DNA from: Euglena gracilis
Taxonomy: Eukaryota > Euglenida > Euglenophyceae > Euglenales
DNA length: 64,000 nucleotides
Direction: 5' to 3'
Assembly (NCBI GenBank): GCA_039621445.1
Contig: CP154955.1
Location: forward strand, 26,405,069-26,469,068
Shown: positions 47,601 through 57,800 of the stretch, piece by piece
Position numbering within the stretch: position 1 is the stretch's first letter
Layout of the letters: each line of letters starts with the position of its first letter
Translations under genes and position numbers: made by a program
The notes under the pieces: model-generated
What the model was told of the DNA's origin: nothing
The model's database searches: none
The model's input: the letters and a program-made list of their open reading frames with translations, nothing else

Positions 47601-50600
47601 GAGGATCTGCCTGACCGATCAGGCTAAGATGTATTACGAGTTGGAAGCGGATACTTTGAAGTTTGTGTTCCCTGTGCCGGGGAGGTTGGAAGGAGTGAAG
47701 TCACGGTATGCTCCTTGTTGATTTTGAAACATGAGAGTCTCCATCAGAGATTCATTGAACACCTGTATGACCCCCCGTTTTCGAGAATTGGTGCGTTATT
47801 TTGAGAGGGGTAAACATCCAAGGAAAAAACCTTTTTTTTTATCTGGCATTCAACCCTGACAGAAAATTGTAAGCTTTGTTTTTTTTTTTGAACCCCCGAA
47901 TGAATTGCACACTTTCCTCAAAAACATGCTGGCAATTGTGCGAATATCGAGACTGTGGATTTAATGAATTTATGAGTGTGTGGGGGGGGCACTTTTCCTG
48001 GGCCCAAGCCGATCCACACCCACGTTTTTTTCGAAAATCCACCCACGCTGATTTAGCCGAAACAATCTTTTGAACGAAAATGATTAGTTGTAGCAACAAA
48101 ACAGTTGCATTTTGAACAAGGGTTTGCTCATCGATAAGGGTGGTTATGGGATGAAGAGGAGGACAATGACCACCTAACAGAAATGAGAGAAAAAATAATT
48201 GTGTGTTTTCATTATTCTTTTGAAAATTGGTTTGTCCCTCTGTTTCCATCTCCATCATCTTGATTGCAACCGCAGAGATTACTTGTTTCTTTACCAATCT
48301 GGTAATTCCCTTTTTTTTCTCCAAAATGAGAGAGTGGCGGGTGGGTTTTATTCGCTGAACCCTGGGGGGTTTGCCCGGCCAAAGGAAAAAGAATAAAGTG
48401 GATCTGGCTGATTTTGGGTAGTTTTTGGGTGGGTGGGGGGCAGGGGGTTTTTTTTTAGCCGTGGACCCCCCGTGGTCCAGCTGAGCCCCCCCCCCCCCCC
48501 CCCCCCCCGGGGCCGGTGAGTTATACTCCCCATGGGGGGACTAACTACTAGCCCCGGGTTATACTTTTCGGCGCCGAAAATTTTTTGAAAAGGTGCTATT
48601 TTTGGCCTTTTCGGGGAAAAGTGGGTTGGGTCCCTCGGGACTCCCCCCCCACTCCCCCCCGGTCTTAAAAAAACCCCTGGTGGGGGTCTAGTGGGTGGGT
48701 TAACTAACCCCCTCCCCCCAGGGGGTCAATGTTTTGGACCCTGATTTTTTGCACCCAAAGGTTTGTAGACATGGGACACCCAATTGCTGATTTTTTCCAG
48801 CAGATAGGTTGGACTGTTCCATAGCATGTGTCATTTAGCGTTTATTATTGACCACTTTTGAAACAAAATATGTTTCCTGTTTTTTTCCTTTCAGGTCAAA
48901 GAAGATCATCAAGATGGAGAAGTGCACGTATCAGTACCCCGGTGTGTGAGGTGGACGGCCAGGGGCCCCCTCACAGCGCCCAAATAGTTTTGTCAGGGGG
49001 GCCAGTCAGGGTTCGATATATGTATATATATATATGTATATGATATATATATATATATATATATGATATGCATATTACCCATCCACCCCTTGGGGCGGGG
49101 GAGGGGGCCAGGGGTTTTTTTTAGTCGTGGACCCCCGGGGGGGGGGCGGGTGGGGTAGGGTGGGTGGGTCCGACCGAGCCCCCCCGGGGGGGTCCCCCGG
49201 AGGGCGGTGGGATATACTTTTCGGCGCCAAAAAAGTGCTATTTTTAGCATTTTTCGCGATTTTCGGCCATTTTTTGTGGGTCCCCCGGCCCGGTGCCAAA
49301 CGGTAGACTGGGGGGGTAGTGGGTAGTCGGCCGACTACCCACTCTAATGCACTAACGGGTCAAAACCGCCGACTTTTAAGCCCCCCCCCTCCTGGGAAAA
49401 AACTTTTGTCTAAATCACCTCAAACCCAGTCAAAACCCACCCAAATGGCTCCAGAACCCCCCAATCGGGGGTGAATATGCAAAAAAAAATTGGGGGAAAA
49501 TGCCCATTTTGGGCCACTTTTGACAAAAGAACACCTCTCCCCATTGGATTTTCAATATAAGTCAAAATTTGCACACAAAGGTCTTATCCCTCCAAGTCTA
49601 TTGCCAACATAGAAGGGATTTTGTTATTTGAGGGGGGGGGGTGCGGGGGGGGGGGGCGGAGCCCCCCCTCGCGTATGCCAAAGTGAGCCACAAAAACGAC
49701 TTAGCCCCCGAGTATGTTGCCAACATAGAAGAGATTTTGTTATTTGAGGATCGGATGGGGGTGGAGGGGGGAGTTTTCTGCCTCTCATGATGCAGAATGC
49801 TTGCATTTCTAAAGGATTTTCATGTAATCCCTGTTTCATCAGTGGTTTTTTTACCCCTCCGGACCCCCATCAAGGGCCCACCGACCCCCCACCGACCAAA
49901 GATTTCCATCTGGGGGGTGTTTATTTAGGCGTAAGACACTTATTTGGACCCATCCGGACCATTTCCGGGTGATTTGGGCCCGCCACAGACCATTTTTATG
50001 ACCGCCTAGCCACCGACTAGTTTGCATTGGATTTTCTTCATGGGGAGGGGCTTAAAAGTCGGCGGTTTGGACCCGTTAGTACATTAGAGTGGGTAGTCGG
50101 CCGACTAGTCGGCCGACTACCCAACTACCCCCCCCTCCCCCCTGTCTCGCCGACTAGCTACCGACCAGGCCTAGTCGGCCGACCAATTGGGTAGTCGGCC
50201 GACTACCCCCCCCCCCCCAGTCTACCGCTTGCGCCCCCCCAGCCCCCCCGCCCCCCGGGGGGCCCAGGGGGTGGGTGGGTGGGGGGGGGGACCCCCCTCC
50301 CCCCCGGTCTTAAAAAAACCCCTGGCCCACTCTTGGGGGGGTCAGTTTTGGTGTTCAAAAATTTTTTTGGCGTTTCACGCCAGAAATAGAAGAAACCCCT
50401 GCCTCTGGCGGGGTATCCACTCATCCTGACCCCCTCCCCCCCCCGGACAGGGTTCGATATAAGGAGGGCGTACATGGTTTAGGTGGGGGGGGGTGTCCCC
50501 CCCCCCACCCCCCCCCCCCTCCTGGCCCGCAGGGGGGGGTCCGGACCACCCCCCCCCCACCTGCAAGGGGGGTCCGGACCGACCCTCGGGGGCAAAAATT

Positions 50601-51850
50601 GACCCCCCCCAAAAAGGGTCATTTTTTTCCTCCGGCGCTTCGCGCCGAAAATTTTTTGCATTTTTGGCACATTTTTGCCCAAAAAGTGCCCAAAATGGCA
50701 CTTTTGGTCGTTTTGGGGGGTCAAAAATTTTCGGCCACCCTGACCGCGCACCTGTTTAGGTGGGGGGGGGGTCCCCCCCCCACCCCCCCCCCCCCTCCTG
50801 GCCCGCAGGGGGGGGTCCGGACCACCCCCCCCCCACCTGTCCTTATATCGAACCCTGCCCCCGGAGGGAGGGGGCTCAGCCAGACCCACCCACCCACCCC
50901 CCGGGTCACAAAACTTAAAAAAATATCTGGTGCTCTGTCAGCCCCAGGGATAGTTTAGGTCAAAACCCCCTCAAAATAACCTGGTGGGTGCCAAATACCG
51001 GAACCGCTGCCAGGTTATTTCGGCACTATTTTCAGGCCGTTAAGCACCTTAACTTAAATTTTTGACTTGCCCCAGGTTTTGATATAAGGGCAGGTGGGGG
51101 GTGGTCTGGACCTCCCTTCGGTCCAGCAGGGAGGGGGGGGGCACTCCCCCCAACAAAACAGTCGCGCAGTCTGGGTGACTGATTTTCGGCCCGGCGCTTT
51201 AACCCCTGGGTTTTGACCCCTGAAGCAACCAAAAGTGCCATTTTGGGGCACTTTTTGGGCAAAAATGCAAAAAAAATTCGGCGCAAAGCGAGGAAGGAAA
51301 AACTTGACCTTTTTGGGGGGTCCTGGGTGCCCCCCTGCACTAAGATTTCTTGTCTGTTTATGGCTGGCGCTGGTCCGGACTTGGCAGGGGGGGGGGGTCC
51401 GGACCCCCCCTCCTAGAAAACATCAAGAGATGTTTTCGGAAACATCGGAGATGCTTTCTGGTGTTTTAAAGGAAGAATGTTTGGGTTCGGACACCACATC
51501 ATTCTTTTTTGCATCCAACTCAGCGTCATTGACACCAATCAAAATTACCATCCCCCCTTGCCCCCCCCCCCCCCCGACCTTGTCCCATACCCGGCCAAGG
51601 GTCCAGGTCAGGGTTCCCTAAGGAAATTTGTTGACCCCCCACCCAATCTTGCCCCATACCCGGGTTCACCCATTGAAAATAGTGCCAGGGTACCCCCAGG
51701 GAATACTCTGCTTCTGAAAATATGCATTGTTTTGCTGGCCAATTCCAAGGAAATTTTTTTTTGGCAAAGTGAGAAATTTGGGGCCAAAATGTGGCTTGTG
51801 GGGAAATGCATACATATATGTATATATCCATATATATGTATCGAATATAA

Positions 51851-51891
<41 letters not shown>

Positions 51892-54800
51892 GTGTCAGTG
51901 ACCTTTGCCCAGCTGAGTGGTCATAGGACCAGGGGTTTTTCTTAAGTCCGGACTCCAGGGGAGAGGGGGGTTGGTCAGGGCTGTACACAATCCCCGCAAC
52001 ATTATGGTTTGTGGGTGGGGGGGATCACCCTCTCACCCCCCATCCTCTGATCCTGGTGGGGGGGGGGGGGGCGCCCCTCCCCCTCCCCACCAGGCCTTCT
52101 CGTATTTCCAGGGTGCCGATTTTTCGGTCAAAATTTGATTTTGGTGCCTTCGGCGCCGAAGGAATTTTATTCCGCGTGTGCCATGGTGGGTGGGCAGGGT
52201 TGGATGGGAAGCCCTTCGGTATTGAGGTAGGTGGTAGGGGGGGGGTCCCGACCACCCCCCCCCCTAGATGTTGGGAGGGGGGGTCCGGACCCCCCACCCC
52301 CCCCTCCTTGACAGGTGCCAAAAATAGCAGAAAAGTTTCTTCCGGCGCTGCGCCGGAAAATGAACAAAAACACCCCTTTTGCTGACTTTTGGCCATATTG
52401 ACCATTTTTGGATTTGTTAATGTTTTCCCCCCAAAAAATGTTCAAAATTTTTTAAAAAATGAGCATTTTTGGATCGATTTTCAAAGAAAAATCAGGGATT
52501 TTTGACCGTTTTCGACCCGATTTCTGGCCCTTTGCCCGTCCATGAAATCGAAAAATTTTCGGCCCCCCCTCAGTTTCGAGGTAGGAGGGGGGGTCCGACC
52601 CCCCCCCCCCCCCCTCCCTGTCGGGAGGGGGGGGTCCAACCCCCCCCCCCTCAAGGCTTCCCATCCAACCCTGTGGGTGGGTGGGGTCGACCCCCCCCCC
52701 GGGAGGGGTCATCCGGGACCCCCAAAAAGTGGGTCCCGGACCCCCCCCACCCAGGTGCCCCCAGTCTTAAAAAAGTCGCTGAATGGGACACCTCTGGACC
52801 ATTGTACCCCCTCTGCACTCCCTCCACCCCCTTTGGCATTACGTCTGGGGTGCACCGCAGGATCGACCAAGCCCCAGCTGGTGGACTGCAACTGCTCCCT
52901 GTCACTGGGCAGCCGGGTGGCGGTGCTGGGGGCCAACGGTGCGGGTAAGTCCACCCTGATCAAGATGCTGGTGGGGGAAACGCTGCCCAACGCTGGCGAG
53001 GTCTGGCTGCGTGTGAGTGGAAATCGCGCAAAAGTTGTGCATATCAACCCCCTCTCCGTGCCTATAGCTGGGAGAAGGAACTTAAAATAGAAGCTCATGT
53101 TTGTTGGAGGCAGGGGTTTTTTTTAAGTCGTGGACCCCCGGGGGGGGGGGCAGGGCGGGTGGGTCCGGCCGAGCACCCCCCCCCTCCCGGAGGGGGGTGG
53201 GATCAGGCTTGTGCGTAAGGGATTGCAGTACCCCCGGGGGGGGGGGGCTGGACTGCAGCTAGTCCAAATTTGGCTAGTGGGATTTCCCGGGGGGGGGGTC
53301 TGCTAGCAGGGCTAGCTAGTGGATTTTTTTTTCCAGTGACCGGCGCAAAGCGCCGGAAATTTTTTTTGGGACCCCCAAAAATGGCCAAAAATGCCCGTTT
53401 TGGCCATTTTTGGGATTTTTGGAACAAAATCAGAAACCAACCAAAAACCAGACCTCCATTTAGTATGTATCACCAAAAAATTTTTTTACGTATCACGTGT
53501 ATAACAGCCTAAAAATTAATGTATCACATATGTATCACCAAAAAAATTTTAATGTATCACATATGTATCACCAATAAAATTTTAATGTATCACATATGTA
53601 TCACCATTTTTTTGCATAAAATTTTCCATTTTTACATCAAAATGTTTGTTCCCCTTTCTGTTCCACTTTTAATCCTTGTTTCTTTGCCTCTCTGCAGACA
53701 AATGGAACACTTTTCTGGTGATAATGCTTTCGGCAATGTGTTTCGGTTACGACTCGCTAATTCTCCCAGCAAAAGTTTTTCCAATCTGTAGTCAGGGTTA
53801 TAGTGATTACCTCCCCTCCCCCCCGATTTCGGCCACCAAATTAATCCCCCCCCCCCAAATCTCGGGCCGACGACCTGGATTTTGACCTGAAAAGTTGGGT
53901 AAAATAACAATCCTGACAACAAATTACGAAAAAATTCGATTTTTCTTGATCATCTGGCCCCCAAAAAATGCTAAATTATGTGAAAAAGTACAAAAAATGA
54001 CCCCAAAGGGGGTTTTTGGGTGCTATTTTGGGTCTTACGGGACTTCAAAAAATTTCGAAAATTTTTGGGAAATAACCTTCCAAATAATACCCCCCCCTCG
54101 GGCCGGGACTTTGGGCGAAAAAATTATACCGCGGGGGGTATTATTTGGGGGGGGGGGTTATTCTTGTCAATGGTTAGAGGAATTGTTCTCGGAATCCTGT
54201 CTTCCATGGTTTGAAGGTTCCTTTTGGAAGGAGGGATTTGACAGCAAGAAAAATTTTGGATTCATCACAATTGAGGACATGTGTGAGGCGTCTGTGAAGG
54301 GTCAGTTGGCAGCGTCATCCAGCAAGTGTAAGATTTCCTTCCCTTCTTCTCTTATCCCGTCCAATAAATTGAAAAATAGCGGCTGAGAAGTTGCTGACAA
54401 AAAAGACAAAAAATATGGCAGCCGGGGACCCCCCGTGAATGCCTCAAAAAATGAAAAAAAAAAGATGGCAGGGACCTGTCTTGGCAGACAGGTCAGCGCC
54501 ACGAAAGTAGGGCTGGAGCACCATGGGAACCTGAGTTCCTCAAGCTCGGGTGAGCGCCACCTTATGTTTTCTGAAAAGTTTTCATCTTACAAATTTGTGC
54601 TTCACAACTTTCATTATATGTTTCACCAAGGAAAAGTTGTGTATCACGTATGCATCACCAATTAATTTTTTTTAATGTATCACATATGTATCACCAATTT
54701 TTTTTTAATGTATCATATATGTATCACCAATTTTTTTTAATGTATCACATATGTATCACCAAAATGAAAATAATGTATCACAGATACGTTGTGATACTAA

Positions 54801-57800
54801 ATGGCGGTTTGCCAAAAACCTATTAAAAACCTCATTTCCGCCTCGGCGCACAGCGCCGGAGGAAAATTTTTTTCCAGTTGGGGGGACCCCCCCCCCGGGG
54901 GGGACAGGGGGGTCTAGCTAGTCCATTTTTTCCAGTGTCCAGCCGATTGGCTAGCCAGTACCCCCCCCCCCCCCCGGGGTCTTTAAGCACAAGCCTGGGT
55001 GGGATATACTTTTCGGCACCAAATTTTTTTGAAGAGTGCTATTTTTAGCACTTTTCGCGATTTTTCGGCCATTTTTTTTTTGTGGGTCCTCCGGGACCCC
55101 CCAGGGGGTGGCTGGGTTGGGCCCCCCCCCTCCCCCCGGTCTTAAAAAAACCCCCTGGTTGGAGCACCAAATCAAAGCCACAAATCGACCCTGTTTTCAC
55201 ATTTCTTTGCTTTGTTTGCACTTTGGGTATCAAGCGAGCGGTGGTTTTGCGGAGGGGGGTAGACCAGGGGGGAGGGAGGGGAGTCCAGGTTCGGACCGAG
55301 GGGGTATGGGACCCCTTGGGAACCCAAAAAATTATTTTCTGGCACAAACCAGATTATTCCCCGCTTTGATGCCCTGCGGCTGCCTGTCCGAAACACCAGC
55401 TATGCAATTTCCCGTGTCGTACAACTGTTTTGTCATGACATTTTTTTCCTGCCTCTCTAGCGAGTTGTGATTTGGGTTGCAACAAAGTCCCCAAAAACAT
55501 AATTTTTCTGATTCCAAAATGTGAAATGGAAGAAAAAATTTTCTGCTCAAATAAAATACACACCCACACACACACGCAAACACTCACACACATGTGTGTG
55601 TGTGTGTGCGCGCGCGCGCGCGCGTATTGTTTAAAACCGAAAAGCTCTTGCGGTAGGGTCCAAAAATAGGGACTAAAAGGGCGATTTTAAGGTGTAATCT
55701 TGGGGTTATAATAGTTTGAATTAATCAATGACACATATTATAACACATGTTATTAAGTATATATTATAATGTCAGCTTCTCCCCCCAGGGAGACCCGTTA
55801 GTTAGATGGGTTGGGTAGTCGGAGGCCCCTGCATTAAGAAGCTTGCGTTTTCGCACTTCCCACCGGAGATGTCCTGGAGAAAGGCGGAGTTCGGAAGGCC
55901 GACTCTTGGGACAAGGTCAGGGTTTGGTTTAAGGTTTAAGGTTAGAGTTTGGATTTGGATTTGGGCTTGGTAGTCCTAAATTTAAGCTAAATTTGGCCCA
56001 ATTTAGCCGGAATTTAGGCCGAATCTTGGCCAAACCTCCAAACTTCTGGCCTAATCTTTTTCCCTGATCTTTTTCAGAATGACCCTGATGACCGGTCATA
56101 ACCGTAATCCTGCTCCTGAAAATATAGGAACACATCGAAAAACTGCCGTTGAAACCCCCCATTGGCTTGTGTCGAAGAAGATGGACCCCCACCCACCCTT
56201 TGTCTAATTATTGGGCCTCCCGGGGGGCCCAATAATTAATAATAAGTTGGCCATTATACCATATCTATGTATATATATTATTTAATATGTGTGTGTGTAT
56301 ACGTATATTGTGTGTGCATATATGTACACACACGCGCGCGCACTTTTTTGGCATGTATGTGTACACCCACCCTCCCCTCCCACACACACAAATACCTGGC
56401 TGTAATTTGTTTCAAAATTTTAATAATTAATTGGTCAATTTCATTTGCTGGTTTTGGAACTCGATATCAATGTTCCCAAATTTCCCGCTGGCTTCTGCAA
56501 GTCTCCTCTACAGGTCTGGAAGCACCACAATGTGCGGATCGCCTATGTCGCCCAACACTCTTTCCATCACGTCGAGCAGCACCTGGACGCCTCCCCCGTG
56601 GCCTACATCCAGTGGAGGTGTGCTGTTTGCAAGAAAGGGGCACTGAGTCCATTGGTCGTTTGGTTTTGTTTCCATTTCTCAAATGCTTTGTGCAGGTTTG
56701 CAGATGGAACGGACAAGGAGATCATGATGAAAGAGAGCATGAAGCTGACAGAGGAAGAGGAAGCCAACATTGGCAAAGCGATCGGACAGGTACCAATTGG
56801 GTTCTGCTCCAATTATTTCCCTCTAATCTGGCAAATGCAAACCTCTCCTAAATTTGTTTACCAATCAGGGGGAGCAAAAACACAGTGCGGAAGTGAGGTA
56901 ATCAGATTCCCGAGGGAACCAGATCGGTGGGGAACCAATTGTTTTCACAGAAAATTTGCATATCGCAATCTCTCGCACCAAGAAATGCCTTATATGATGT
57001 CAGGCGTTCTCCGTATATCAGTGCTGCGATGTTGTGCACGGAAGTGCTGTGGTTAACACATGGTTGTACAGCCCTGCATCCGAGCAGCGCAAGCAGTCTT
57101 TTTGCTTAAGGGTTCGCAGCCCCCCCCCGGGGGGGGGCTCAACTGCAGCAGCTAGTCCAAATAGCCTGAGCACCACTGCCCAGGCATCTTTTCAACTTGG
57201 CGGACCCACCCCCCTGGTGGCACAGGTGGAGGCGCTGCTGCGCCGCCGTATGCGGCACAAGGAGCTGGAGTACGAGGTGAGCTTTGTGGGCCGGCCTGAG
57301 AAGGACAACCGGTACCTGACGCGCACGCAGCTGATCCAGATGGGGCACGAAAAGTTGGTGAAGCAGGTCGATGAGAAGGTGGCTGCCGAGGAGGCAGGCA
57401 TGCTGCTTGCAAAGATATTTCAACTGTGTATCTGGGGCCGTTTCCGAAAATTTTAAATTTAAGAGGTTTCAAAAAAATGCATTTATAAAAATGTCTTTCG
57501 AAGGGCAAAGGCTTGGGCTGGTGGGGAATGGGGCCAGCAAGTTGTGGAAAAAATCAGATTTCTTTTTTCACATTTGTTTTGATGGATTTCCTGGTTTCTT
57601 TTTTCATTTTCCGCCCCACAGGGTTGGATCTCCGCACGCTGACAACGAAGGAGATCCAGAAGCATTTGGATGATTTTGGGCTGCCCCAAGAGTTTGGTAC
57701 ATACGGGAAGATTGCTGGGCTGTCTGGAGGGCAGAAGGTGTGCATTTTGGGCTGTTTGATTGTGTGGTGCAGCAATCCGGCAGCCTCACTGAACGGCCCC

